Shown one piece after another: positions 55,634 through 63,494 of a stretch of DNA of 64,000 nucleotides (position 1 is the stretch's first letter; the number at the start of each line of letters is the position of its first letter). Source of the stretch: an uncultured Alloprevotella sp. (GTDB taxonomy: Bacteria; Bacteroidota; Bacteroidia; Bacteroidales; Bacteroidaceae); NCBI GenBank assembly GCA_944322325.1, contig CALUOQ010000001.1, positions 1-64,000 of the forward strand. Reading direction: 5' to 3'. The translations under genes and the position numbers were made by a program. The notes under the pieces were generated by a model, which saw nothing but the letters and a program-made list of their open reading frames with translations, did not search any database and was not told where the DNA came from.

Positions 55634-55772
55634 CACAAGTGTAGTCCCAGGAAATTCTGTCGCTGCGATAGAATTTCCTGGGACTACGACAGAAAAAACG
55701 GGGACTATACTTGTCTTTTCAAGGGCAACGCAGGTAGGGGCGCGCCGCAGGCACGCCCGCGAAGCCCATAAC
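55634..55772. repeat. Nested-palindrome repeat, copy B4, with GC-rich extension
   Basis: ACAAGTGTAGTCCC, then the inner palindrome GGAAATTCTGTCGC/GCGATAGAATTTCC, then TGGGACTACGACAG and the outer arm GGGGACTATACTTGT. An extension to 55772 (CAAGGGCAACGCAGGTAGGG and following GC-rich bases) is shared almost exactly with 58038-58083. The element lies just after the stop of the Ere-like gene on the minus strand and so is placed as its terminator. The 359-base gap 55442-55800 otherwise contains only the scaffold promoter. Confidence 0.85.
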
Positions 55773-55800
55773 CGACGTGTCTCAAATCGCAACTCGTCGT

Positions 55801-57549
55801 TTACCGACACCAGACCACGCCGTCGAAGGCGCGCGGCGGACAGACGGGGTCGTAATGGTTGCGATCGCCTTGGTAGGAGTCGAAGCAGCGCACCCACCCT
55901 ATGCCGTCGAAGGCCGTGGCGGGAATGAAGGCTGGCGCCGTCAGTGCTTTGCCAAGCAACAGCTCGAGGCTGCCTTCCCGCGCTGGGCCGAGTGCCTCCA
56001 CGTCCTCCCGCGGAGCGGGGTACACGGGGATCGTCCGGCTCTCCTGCCCCGTGAGCAAGGCCCAGCAGGCATAGTCCGCCCCGTGGCGGGCGCGCAGAAG
56101 CCGGCCCGCCGACGTGAGCCACGGGCGCACCGTGCGGCTGAAGTGCAGGTGCTCCAGCGGGGCGAGAAGGGTCACCCGCTCGTCCGGCGCGCAGAGCTCG
56201 TTGACGATGAAAGTGAGCCCGCCGTTGTAGCGGCGCTCCACGTCCTTCAGGTCGACGTACGTCAGCATGTACACGCCGGTATGTTCGAAAAAGTAGCGGA
56301 TCAGGCGCACTTCGTCGCCGCCCAGCACCTCCGCCAGTTCCCCGTCGTGGCGCAGTATGAAGTCGCGGAAGTCCGTGGCGGCAATCTGTGGTTCCGGAGC
56401 CAGCTGACTCGGATAGCTCTCACCCGTGGCCATCTTCACAAGGCTGTCGATGGCGGCAGACTTAGTATCGCGGAACCGTTCGAAGTAGGTGCCCCAGTTG
56501 CCGAAGTCGAAGCCGTTGAGCGCATTGTGCTCCGAGAGCAGGTCGCCGCCGATGAGGCGCACCTTGTCGCTGCGCCCCTCGTTGTAGGTGCGTACCCAGT
56601 CCAGAAAGGCGAGCAGCTGCTCTTTCTCCGCCGCGATGTGACTATAGTCAGCGTCCAGCAGGCGCACGACGAGGCTGCGCGGGAAGCGGCTGTCGCCCGC
56701 CACGTAGCGGTTGAGGTAGAGTGTGCGGCTCATGTCGCGGTCCATTACCACCGTGCGGCAACCTCCCGCCTCGATGCGGCGGCGCGTCAGGTCGTACGCC
56801 GCCTTCACGCTGCGCAGGCTGTGCTTCATTGTGGTGCCCAAGGCCAGGATGCGCGGAGCGGCGAGCGTCTGCGGTAATTCGTCCGTCGCCCGGCTGAGGG
56901 CTTGTGCTGGATCCCATTTGACAGTGGGCAACGGCCGGACGATCGAATCGTTGATCACACGCCCACGGGAGCGCAGACGGAGTTCGGCCAGCTTGAACGA
57001 GCGATAGTAATTAGGGATATATGAGTCGCGCGGCGCGCTCTCGGCCCGAAACCGGACGTAGCACAGCGGCAACGCCACGCGCTTCAGTTGCCTGAGTGAT
57101 GTATTTGCTCCGCTACTCGCACTCATACGCACCGTATCAACCACAACCGTATCGCTCGCCGGGTCGGTACGGTAGATGAACATCGTGGCCCTGTTCATGC
57201 GAGACCCCGAGCATGTGACTTCCGCCACCATCCGGTCGCTCAGGTCGCCGGGCAGCGTGAGGGGCTCCCTGCTGAACAAGTCTACGTCAAAGGGATCGTT
57301 TGACAGATAGTGCTTGCTCGAATTGATGCCTGTGTATTTTCGCCCTTTGATAGTGTAAGGCACAAATTCCGAGTTCTCCGCATTCAGCGTCCAGCCCGGA
57401 AAGTCGCCCCGGTAAATGTCCGGTCCTTCCGTGGCAAACGTCAGGTTGTACCGCTCCCCGTATGTCTGTGCCAGCAAAGTCTGAGCGAAAAGCAGGCCGC
57501 AGCCCAATATGAGTCCTACCTTTGCCTTGAAGTTTTTCTTGCCTCTCAT
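55801..57549 (-). CDS. Erythromycin-esterase-like secreted protein (locus 2)
   Basis: A 582-residue protein with a signal peptide (KVGLILGCGLLFAQTLLAQ). Residues about 30-210 form a beta-rich N-terminal region. The C-terminal 370 residues match the erythromycin-esterase fold better than the locus 1 protein: PRILALGTTMKHSLRSVKAA, CRTVVMDRDMSRTLYLNRYVAG, LLAFLDWVRTYNEGRSDKVR and LIGGDL. The GExxHG motif reads GTTMKH, with Thr for Glu and His displaced by one, so catalysis is uncertain. It sits downstream of repeat A2 and a short open frame. It resembles the 29388-31205 protein in layout. Confidence 0.75.
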   Translation of the reverse strand: MRGKKNFKAKVGLILGCGLLFAQTLLAQTYGERYNLTFATEGPDIYRGDFPGWTLNAENSEFVPYTIKGRKYTGINSSKHYLSNDPFDVDLFSREPLTLPGDLSDRMVAEVTCSGSRMNRATMFIYRTDPASDTVVVDTVRMSASSGANTSLRQLKRVALPLCYVRFRAESAPRDSYIPNYYRSFKLAELRLRSRGRVINDSIVRPLPTVKWDPAQALSRATDELPQTLAAPRILALGTTMKHSLRSVKAAYDLTRRRIEAGGCRTVVMDRDMSRTLYLNRYVAGDSRFPRSLVVRLLDADYSHIAAEKEQLLAFLDWVRTYNEGRSDKVRLIGGDLLSEHNALNGFDFGNWGTYFERFRDTKSAAIDSLVKMATGESYPSQLAPEPQIAATDFRDFILRHDGELAEVLGGDEVRLIRYFFEHTGVYMLTYVDLKDVERRYNGGLTFIVNELCAPDERVTLLAPLEHLHFSRTVRPWLTSAGRLLRARHGADYACWALLTGQESRTIPVYPAPREDVEALGPAREGSLELLLGKALTAPAFIPATAFDGIGWVRCFDSYQGDRNHYDPVCPPRAFDGVVWCR

Positions 57550-57563
57550 TTTTATCAGTGACT

Positions 57564-57779
57564 TTAGTGATTATTTTTATATTCTCCGATTCCAAACACG
57601 ATGTCACCCCAATTCAAACAGGAACAAATGGTCAATAACATGCAAAGTTTGCAAGGAAACGCTGACTGGAATTTTCCATATACCTGCTGCCTTCTCATAA
57701 AGGTTACGGCTTTGTTGAACTGCATGGAGACTACATGAGAAACCATTGGTATCCTTTTCGGATTTTCACGGTCGGTCAT
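57564..57779 (-). pseudogene. Short ORF starting like the LanC-like gene (possible remnant)
   Basis: A 71-residue frame that starts MTDRENPKRIP, close to MTDRKKPH of the LanC-like gene at 63058. The upstream promoter repeat and start region (TTCATAGG and flanks) are nearly the same in both. After the first residues similarity stops. The remainder includes CKLCMLLTICSC and no recognised domain. It may be a remnant of a duplicated operon start, a leader peptide for the Ere-like gene 14 bases downstream, or a small gene in its own right. Confidence 0.4.
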
Positions 57780-58085
57780 CGAATTTCATAGGTATTGAAC
57801 TTTTGCAAATATAACGCTTCTTTTTATAACAAAAACTACATCATACCGACTTTAAGCCAAACTTCAGAAAAAAAAGAACACTTATTGCGTACTTTAGCGT
57901 AGCCACCGGATAACAGGACGCCGCCACTGTTCCGCGGGCCGAAACGCTGCGAAAAACAAGTGTAGTCCCGGAAATTTCTATCGCAGCGATAGAATTTCCT
58001 GGGACTGCGACAGGAAAAACGGGGACTACACTTGTCTTTTCAAGGGCAACGCAGGTAGGGGGGCGCCGCAGGCACGCCCGCGAGA
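57777..58085 (-). repeat. Promoter repeat A2 joined to nested palindrome B5
   Basis: On the minus strand B5 (plus 57953-58040) comes first, then A2 (plus about 57777-57930) with TTTG, 16 bases and TATATTTG (plus 57805-57812). A2 aligns over its whole length with 63056-63210 and more loosely with 31261-31400. B5 has outer arms ACAAGTGTAGTCCC/GGGGACTACACTTGT, and its GC-rich tail matches B4. The cassette occupies the 625-base gap between the membrane protein gene (ends 58199) and the Ere-like gene. Open frames across it are artefacts. Confidence 0.85.
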
Positions 58086-58198
58086 CCGCTTTCCCGCGCA
58101 ATCCTATCCGTCACTTTCGCGTTGTTTGCGGCGGGCCGGGCGTACCTTTGGCGCACCTCGTGTTTCGCCGGTCCGCCGCGCGGTAGCGACAAAAGGCA

Positions 58199-58573
58199 CT
58201 ATGCCCTCGCGCCGTGCAGCCACCAGGCCGTGAACGCAATGACGACGAGGGCCACGAGCGTGAGGCACACGCCCAGCAGGGCACGCGCCGTGCGCTCGCC
58301 GCGCGTCAGACGGACGGCCCGCACCTCCTTCTCCGGGAACAGGCGCGGCAGGACGTACCCGCTGTCTCCGGCAAGGAAGGCCACCAGCGCATAAAGCAGC
58401 CACAGCGGCAGCCCGGCGCCCCGCCCGTGCCAGATGGCGGCGCAAAGCAGGTAGCACGCACCCGTCCACCACAGTGCAACATTCGCGTAGGCCAGCCACA
58501 ACGCCCCGCGCCCCGCCCCGGGACAAAGGGCCGCCAGCACGGACAACATAAACGCTTTCTTCTTGTTTTCCAT
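58199..58573 (-). CDS. Small membrane protein, paralog of its neighbour (locus 2)
   Basis: A 124-residue protein with about four hydrophobic segments (LSVLAALCPGAG, ANVALWWTGACYLLCAAIW, LWLLYALVAFLAG, LLGVCLTLVALVVIAFTAW). The segment VLPRLFPEKEVRAVRLTRGE matches LIPRLLEMRYIRVIRLTERQ of the adjacent 127-residue protein, so the two are paralogs. No known family is recognised. It lies 19 bases downstream of that gene at the operon end. Immunity or transport functions are possible because such small membrane proteins often protect producers of membrane-active products, but this is inference. Confidence 0.65.
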   Translation of the reverse strand: MENKKKAFMLSVLAALCPGAGRGALWLAYANVALWWTGACYLLCAAIWHGRGAGLPLWLLYALVAFLAGDSGYVLPRLFPEKEVRAVRLTRGERTARALLGVCLTLVALVVIAFTAWWLHGARA

Positions 58574-58592
58574 CGTTTCGTTTCTATTTCAT

Positions 58593-58976
58593 TCAGTAAT
58601 TCATCGTATGTTTTACTCCGCTCCAGTATCTCATGGAACCGAGTCCAAGGGCTCCGCATAGCACAATCAGAAGGAATAGCATCAAATTACCGTACATTTT
58701 CTGCCTTTCGGTAAGTCGTATGACCCTGATATACCGCATTTCCAGCAACCGGGGAATGAGATACCGAGGAACCCCGATGTACGAAGCAGCCACAACCACC
58801 AGGAGCAGCTCCTTGGAAGGATCGCGTCCTGTCAAAGCCAGAATAGGAGCCAAGATAACGCACGTCAAAAAAGCGGCGCACATGCCTACCGGTTGTTTCC
58901 AAAATTCTCCGTCGTACTCCTGCCGATGAAGAAGCATGGCTATGATCACAAGGATTGTTTTCTTCGTTTTCGTCAT
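58593..58976 (-). CDS. Small membrane protein, paralog of its neighbour (locus 2)
   Basis: A 127-residue protein with a short N-terminal hydrophobic stretch and three further segments (GMCAAFLTCVILAPILALTG, LLLVVVAASYIGVP, LMLFLLIVLCGALGLGSM). It shares the PRL...RVIRLT motif and topology with the downstream 124-residue protein. Lower GC here (with the 279-residue gene) contrasts with the GC-rich genes around it, suggesting separate origin. It begins 1 base after the stop of the 279-residue gene, which implies coupled expression. Function unknown; protection against the locus product is one possibility. Confidence 0.65.
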   Translation of the reverse strand: MTKTKKTILVIIAMLLHRQEYDGEFWKQPVGMCAAFLTCVILAPILALTGRDPSKELLLVVVAASYIGVPRYLIPRLLEMRYIRVIRLTERQKMYGNLMLFLLIVLCGALGLGSMRYWSGVKHTMNY

Positions 58977-58977
58977 A

Positions 58978-59817
58978 CTATTTGCACAGACTATTAATAA
59001 GGGATTTAATTAGGTAATCTGTTGCGCCCGAGGCGTTAAGTACGTTTAACGTTATACCAGCTACTGGACAAATAGTCATAAGTGCGGCAGCAACAAATTC
59101 CTCCCCGATATGTAGTGCGGCATCCTCTTCTCCGTTCCATGCTTCAGAAATTAATGAAACCATGGAAATGATTTGACATGCACCTCCTACTCTACCCACC
59201 ATCCGCACATACTTGCTAGTCCGAATCCCCGAGTTCGCAATATCGACCATTCTCTCGTACACATCCAGATTAATGCTTATCGCACTTGAAAGGTCTTCTA
59301 GCGCTTCTTGCGCTGTATAAGTACGATGTCCCACGACGGTCGCTGTGCCGAACGTGCCACCATACTTTGCGGCATGGCCATTTTTGTCGAAATAAAAACC
59401 GCTTACAAAACCGCCTTTCCATGTCCCGTCCTCCAACATGTTGTAAAATTCGGCAATTGTGTAATTTTTGTCGCCCGCAACGGGGTCGTCTTCTCCTGTA
59501 ATGAGTCCAGAATCGTCACCCCCACCTCCAAGTTCTCCACTTTCGTCCATTTCGGGACAAGGATTGCCGTCGCAGTCGTAACCATCTACGTAAATTACGT
59601 CATCAATATATTGAATCCTTGCATCGGGACCGATTTCCCGGCCAAAAGAAATGACGTAACCACCCGTCCATCCGCCGGTTGAAAAAAGTTCATAAAACTG
59701 CTCAAGCGTATAAGCATAAGTCCTGACATTTTGAGGAACCTCTTGCGGATTGGACTCGTTCGTCGACGGCATCTCAGCCGCCATCTTCTTCACGGATGCT
59801 TTGTCAATGCGTACCAT
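58978..59817 (-). CDS. Unrecognised 279-residue protein with internal duplication (candidate locus 2 product)
   Basis: No signal peptide. Residues 1-30 are charged and polar (MVRIDKASVKKMAAEMPSTN). Two similar units follow: YTLEQFYELFSTGGWTGGYV near residue 35 and YTIAEFYNMLEDGTWKGGFV near 118, each ending in a GxWxGG motif. They are joined by an acidic Gly-rich linker with CDGNPCP. The C-terminal 80 residues are hydrophobic and Gly/Ala rich (EEFVAAALMTICPVAGITLN), as in membrane-active toxins. It lies between two glycosyltransferase genes upstream and two small membrane protein genes downstream. GC content is visibly lower than the neighbours. A modified or secreted bacteriocin-like product is a guess; a structural protein is also possible. 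Confidence 0.6.
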   Translation of the reverse strand: MVRIDKASVKKMAAEMPSTNESNPQEVPQNVRTYAYTLEQFYELFSTGGWTGGYVISFGREIGPDARIQYIDDVIYVDGYDCDGNPCPEMDESGELGGGGDDSGLITGEDDPVAGDKNYTIAEFYNMLEDGTWKGGFVSGFYFDKNGHAAKYGGTFGTATVVGHRTYTAQEALEDLSSAISINLDVYERMVDIANSGIRTSKYVRMVGRVGGACQIISMVSLISEAWNGEEDAALHIGEEFVAAALMTICPVAGITLNVLNASGATDYLIKSLINSLCK

Positions 59818-59828
59818 AACTGTAAAAA

Positions 59829-60671
59829 TTAAAAGTTGAACAATTCATTATTTTTGCGAAGCACAGCGCAGAACAACTGCATCTTCGTCTCGAAATCAAT
59901 ACGCTCCGCCCCGACCAAGGCATTCAGCGACTCCCACAGCGCGCGGAACGGCGCCGCGCCCTCCATGTGCGTCAGCACCCACTCCGCCAGTTCGTCGCGC
60001 AACCGGTGGCTGGCCTCGCGCTGCTGCGGACGCTGCGTCCGGCAAATTTGTCCGGCCGAGAGACGGTAGTAGAGCAGCGACTGCGACTCCACGTAGAAAC
60101 CGGCGCCCCGACGGGCGGCCTCCGCCCACAGGCGGTAGTCCTCGGCGTAGCAGTAGGCGGACTCGTAGCGCAGGGCGTGCGCCTCGAGGAAGGAGCGGCG
60201 CATCATCACGGACGGGTGACACAGCAGGTTGCGCTCCAGAAAGGCCAGCACGGGCGTCTCCACCCAGCCGCTGTGCGCGGCCACAAGGCGCCGGTTCTCG
60301 CCGACGCCTTCGCCGAAACGCGTGTACCACGTGCCGCAGATGTCGACGCGCTCCTCCTGTTCCATCACGGCGTGCTGCACACGCAGGCGGTCGGGGTGCA
60401 TCAGGTCGTCGGCGTCCATGCGCGCCACGTACTTGCCCCGCGCGTGGTCGAGGCCGTAGTTCAGGCTCGCCACGTAGTCGTGCGGACGACGCACGTAGTC
60501 GATGCGTCCGTCGGCGAACGACCGCACCACCTCCCCCGTGCCGTCGGTCGAGCCGTCGTCGACGACCAGCAGGCGGAAGTCGCCATAGCTTTGCTCCAGC
60601 ACACTACGGATGGCGTCACCTACGCAGGCCTCGCCGTTGTACACGGGCATCAGGACAGTAATCACTTCCAT
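59829..60671 (-). CDS. GT2-family glycosyltransferase (locus 2)
   Basis: A 280-residue soluble GT-A enzyme. It has VLMPVYNGEACVGDAIRSVL at the N-terminus, LLVVDDGSTDGTGEVV, ARMDADDLMHPDRL (metal-binding DxD) and CYAEDYRLWAEAARRG (catalytic ED). The first domain of the locus 1 fusion has the same layout (ARMDADDVM, YAEDYRLWMRM), so the two are probably related. There are no membrane segments. It lies 1 base after the GT4 gene and 11 bases before the 279-residue gene, so it may modify that product or its glycan. Confidence 0.88.
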   Translation of the reverse strand: MEVITVLMPVYNGEACVGDAIRSVLEQSYGDFRLLVVDDGSTDGTGEVVRSFADGRIDYVRRPHDYVASLNYGLDHARGKYVARMDADDLMHPDRLRVQHAVMEQEERVDICGTWYTRFGEGVGENRRLVAAHSGWVETPVLAFLERNLLCHPSVMMRRSFLEAHALRYESAYCYAEDYRLWAEAARRGAGFYVESQSLLYYRLSAGQICRTQRPQQREASHRLRDELAEWVLTHMEGAAPFRALWESLNALVGAERIDFETKMQLFCAVLRKNNELFNF

Positions 60672-60672
60672 G

Positions 60673-61953
60673 TCAGTCGGTTTTTAAGGGAAACTCCATT
60701 TCGCGGTACAGCTCCGCGATGCGCGCTGTCATCGCCGGCAGCGTGTAGCGCCGCTCGAACGTACGTCGGGCCTCCTGCCCCAAGCGCCGGCGTAGCGCCG
60801 CGTCGTCGATGAGCCGGCCTATCTGCCGGGCCATCTGCTCCACGTCCGCCGACAGGCCCAGCACGGGCGAGAAGCGGGTCCCCACGCCCAGGGCGTCGAC
60901 GCCGTCACGAAACAGCTCGCCCAGCCCGTCGACCAGGGTCGTCACCACGGGCAGGCCGTGCATCATCATCTCGAGCGCGGCGTAACTGCACTGCTCCTGC
61001 AACGAGGCGATGACGCCGATGTCGCACGACCGGTAGAGCGCCGTCAGCTCCGCGTAGGAGAGCAGGCCCAGCAGCCGCACGGGCAGTCCCGGATGGGCGC
61101 GCCCGAAGCGCACCCGTTTCTCCTCCGGGCAGCGGCCGCAGACGTAGAGCTCCACCGCCCGTCCCTCGCGCATGAGCCGTTGCAGGGCGCGGAGCACGGT
61201 CCCGATGCCCTTGCTCTCCGAGAGCACGCCCACGAAGAGCAGCCGCACGGGGCCTTCGTGCGGCGGGCGCTCTGCCGGTGGCGTCCCGGCGTCCTCGATG
61301 CCGTTCGGGATGACCGTGATGCGCTCCGCCGGCACGTCCATGTAGCGCCGCAGAAAGTCCGCCGCACACGCCGTCACGCAGACCACGCGGTCGGCCTCGT
61401 GGTAGTAGGCCATCTCGAACGAGACGCCCTGAAGCGACTGGCGCAATTCGCCCGCGTCCATCCCTCCATTGTACACGCCGTCATAAAGGCGGTTGAAACG
61501 CTCGCGACGGCCGTTGAAGTGCGACTTCCAAGGGATGCAATGCAGGTGGGAGACAATGCGGCAGGGCACGCGCCGCCGGATGAGCAGCGCCAGGTCGATG
61601 ACATTGAGCGTATGCAGGTGGAGCAGGCAGCCCGGGCGCAGATACGGCAGCACGTAGGGCAGCACCGCGTCGTTGTACGCCCGCATCCAGTAGCGGTGGC
61701 GCACCAGTTCCTCCACGCCCGGCGGCAGGGGGATGACCAGTTCGGTATGGGTGGGATATACGTGGCGGCGCACAAAAATACGGTCAGGGTGCTGGTCAAA
61801 GCGCACGTTGAGCACCTCGTACTCCGGGTAGGCCGCCATGCCGCGCAGGTACATGGCCAGAAAGCGCGTCACACCCGACGTGTTCCGCGAGTCGCCCATC
61901 GAGAGGAGGACGACTTGCCGCGTGGTCCGGGAAACTGTGGTCTGCATGTCCAT
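60673..61953 (-). CDS. GT4-family glycosyltransferase (locus 2)
   Basis: A 426-residue GT-B enzyme. The N-terminal domain has LLSMGDSRNTSGVTRFLAMY and VSHLHCIPWKSHFNGRRERF. The C-terminal donor domain has VIPNGIEDAG, LLFVGVLSESKGIGTVLRAL, CDIGVIASLQEQCSYAALEM (the E-x7-E motif) and MHGLPVVTTLVDGLGELF. It resembles glycosyltransferases I recall as associated with GG-Bacteroidales peptide systems, which needs a profile search to confirm. It lies 16 bases downstream of the LanC-like gene and 1 base upstream of the GT2 gene. Confidence 0.88.
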   Translation of the reverse strand: MDMQTTVSRTTRQVVLLSMGDSRNTSGVTRFLAMYLRGMAAYPEYEVLNVRFDQHPDRIFVRRHVYPTHTELVIPLPPGVEELVRHRYWMRAYNDAVLPYVLPYLRPGCLLHLHTLNVIDLALLIRRRVPCRIVSHLHCIPWKSHFNGRRERFNRLYDGVYNGGMDAGELRQSLQGVSFEMAYYHEADRVVCVTACAADFLRRYMDVPAERITVIPNGIEDAGTPPAERPPHEGPVRLLFVGVLSESKGIGTVLRALQRLMREGRAVELYVCGRCPEEKRVRFGRAHPGLPVRLLGLLSYAELTALYRSCDIGVIASLQEQCSYAALEMMMHGLPVVTTLVDGLGELFRDGVDALGVGTRFSPVLGLSADVEQMARQIGRLIDDAALRRRLGQEARRTFERRYTLPAMTARIAELYREMEFPLKTD

Positions 61954-61969
61954 GGTCGCGTTTCTCTTT

Positions 61970-63058
61970 TCAGTCCATAAAAATCCGTTCCGCCAACCGG
62001 CGCACGTCGGGCTTTTCTTCGCTCAGCAACAGGACGAGGGCCAACAGCAGGCGCGCCACGCCGCCGCCCAGCCCCACCCGTTGACGGCCCGGCCGGGTGC
62101 GGCCGACGATGCGGCGCTCCACCTCCTCGGCCGGTACTGACAGGTAGGTCCGCAGAAACGCCGACTCGCGCGCTGCGTCCGGCACTCCGGCATACAGGCG
62201 CGTCGTCTCCTCGCTCAGGGTGACGAGGTCCGCCGTCACGCCCGGCGGACGGCCGGAGCGTCCATAGCGGGACAGAAATTCCCGTCCCGCTTCGTCTCCG
62301 CCGGTTTCCGCCAGGCGGGAGAGGTAGCAGAACGTAACGGGGTCGTACTTCAGCCGCCCCCGCCGGTACACGTCGCGGTACGGTTCCAAGTCCTCCGCCG
62401 CAGGCGCATGGCCCACGGCCCACGCCACCGACAACAGCGTGCGCCACCGGCGCGCCAGGCTCTCGGGTACGTACTCGCCCGGTGCCGCCAGGAGCCCGCG
62501 CCACAGTTCCGCCTCCCGTCCGAACAGCCGCGGCAGCGCCTCGCGGGCCGTCTGCTCCAACCCGTAGCCGGGGCAGAGCGGCGCCAGGCGCAGGGCCGTA
62601 ACCAGGCCGAACCGCCCTTCGAAGCACGTGGCGGCAGCCTCCGTCAGGCGTTCCGCCACTGCCCGCGTCTGCCGTCCGTAAAGGTCATCATACGACGCCT
62701 CCACCAGTCCGCGCCGCGTCAGGTAGGCCAAGGCGAAGCCTATGCCCGCCTGCCCGCGCTCGAAGCCGGCGTCCCCCACCTCGGCAGCCAGCGCCTGCCG
62801 CAGCAGGGTCGTCGCAGACTGCTCCAACACTTCGTCACCCAGCAGGGCCGCACACTCGAAAAGGCACAGCGCCAGTCCCGCGCGACCGTCGTACAGACCC
62901 GAGCCGCCCACGGCGGGCGCATTCCAGCGAACGTAGTCCGCCAGTGTCCGCAACGTGTCGAGGCCGCTGCCATCCGACGGACGGCGCGGCGAAAAAACAA
63001 CTTCTGCGGAAGCAGGAGAAAGGTCGGACGCTATGTGCGGCTTTTTACGGTCAGTCAT
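61970..63058 (-). CDS. LanC-like protein (locus 2)
   Basis: A 362-residue protein with the repeating LanC-like alpha-barrel pattern: GGSGLYDGRAGLALCLFECA near residue 55, FERGQAGIGFALAYLTRRGL near 105, CFEGRFGLVTALRLAPL near 148 and VGLGGGVARLLLALVLLL at the end. The Cys-His-Gly and Trp-Cys zinc motifs of true lanthionine cyclases are not visible. It resembles the C-terminal part of the locus 1 fusion protein. As the first gene of the operon it is driven by repeat A3. ATG 63058 gives a leader of about 20 bases from the TATATTTG box. Confidence 0.78.
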   Translation of the reverse strand: MTDRKKPHIASDLSPASAEVVFSPRRPSDGSGLDTLRTLADYVRWNAPAVGGSGLYDGRAGLALCLFECAALLGDEVLEQSATTLLRQALAAEVGDAGFERGQAGIGFALAYLTRRGLVEASYDDLYGRQTRAVAERLTEAAATCFEGRFGLVTALRLAPLCPGYGLEQTAREALPRLFGREAELWRGLLAAPGEYVPESLARRWRTLLSVAWAVGHAPAAEDLEPYRDVYRRGRLKYDPVTFCYLSRLAETGGDEAGREFLSRYGRSGRPPGVTADLVTLSEETTRLYAGVPDAARESAFLRTYLSVPAEEVERRIVGRTRPGRQRVGLGGGVARLLLALVLLLSEEKPDVRRLAERIFMD

Positions 63059-63320
63059 AGAATTTCATAGGTATTGGACTTTTGCAAATATAGCACTTCT
63101 TTTTATAACAAAGACTATATCATATCGACTTTGAGCCAAACTTCAGAAAAAAAAGAGCACTTATTGCGTGCTTTAGAATAACCATCGGATAACGGGACGC
63201 AACCACCGCTACGCGGCCCGAAGCGCGGCGAAAAACAAGTGTAGTCCCAGAAAATTCTGTCGCTGCGATAGAATTTCCTGGGACTACGATAGAAAAAACG
63301 GGGACTACACTTGTTTCGCC
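63056..63320 (-). repeat. Promoter repeat A3 joined to nested palindrome B6
   Basis: On the minus strand B6 (plus 63233-63317) precedes A3 (plus 63056-63210), which carries TTTG, 16 bases and TATATTTG (plus 63084-63091). B6 has arms ACAAGTGTAGTCCC/GGGGACTACACTTGT and the inner GAAAATTCTGTCGC/GCGATAGAATTTCC. The layout is the same as A2-B5. The 436-base gap 63059-63494 holds this cassette and then GC-rich sequence without features up to the helicase stop. Open frames over it are artefacts. Confidence 0.85.
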
Positions 63321-63494
63321 GGACTCTACGCAGACTCCGCACAGCCGACGCCCTAAAACATCTGCCCGCACGACACCTGCAAGAAAGGCCTACCACGCCG
63401 TAACCACGGAGCGCCCTCGCGTTTCGCCTGTCCGCGACAGGACAGCGGCCCACGGAGGTGCGCTCGCCGCCGGCAGCGGCGTGCGCGACGGGCA

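Noticed and set aside
57841..58101. Short frames across the A and B repeats here, at 63120-63371 and at 31299-31499, with similar proteins.
   Set aside because: Their similarity comes from the repeats themselves. Frames run through promoter boxes and palindromes, have no start context and break differently in each copy.
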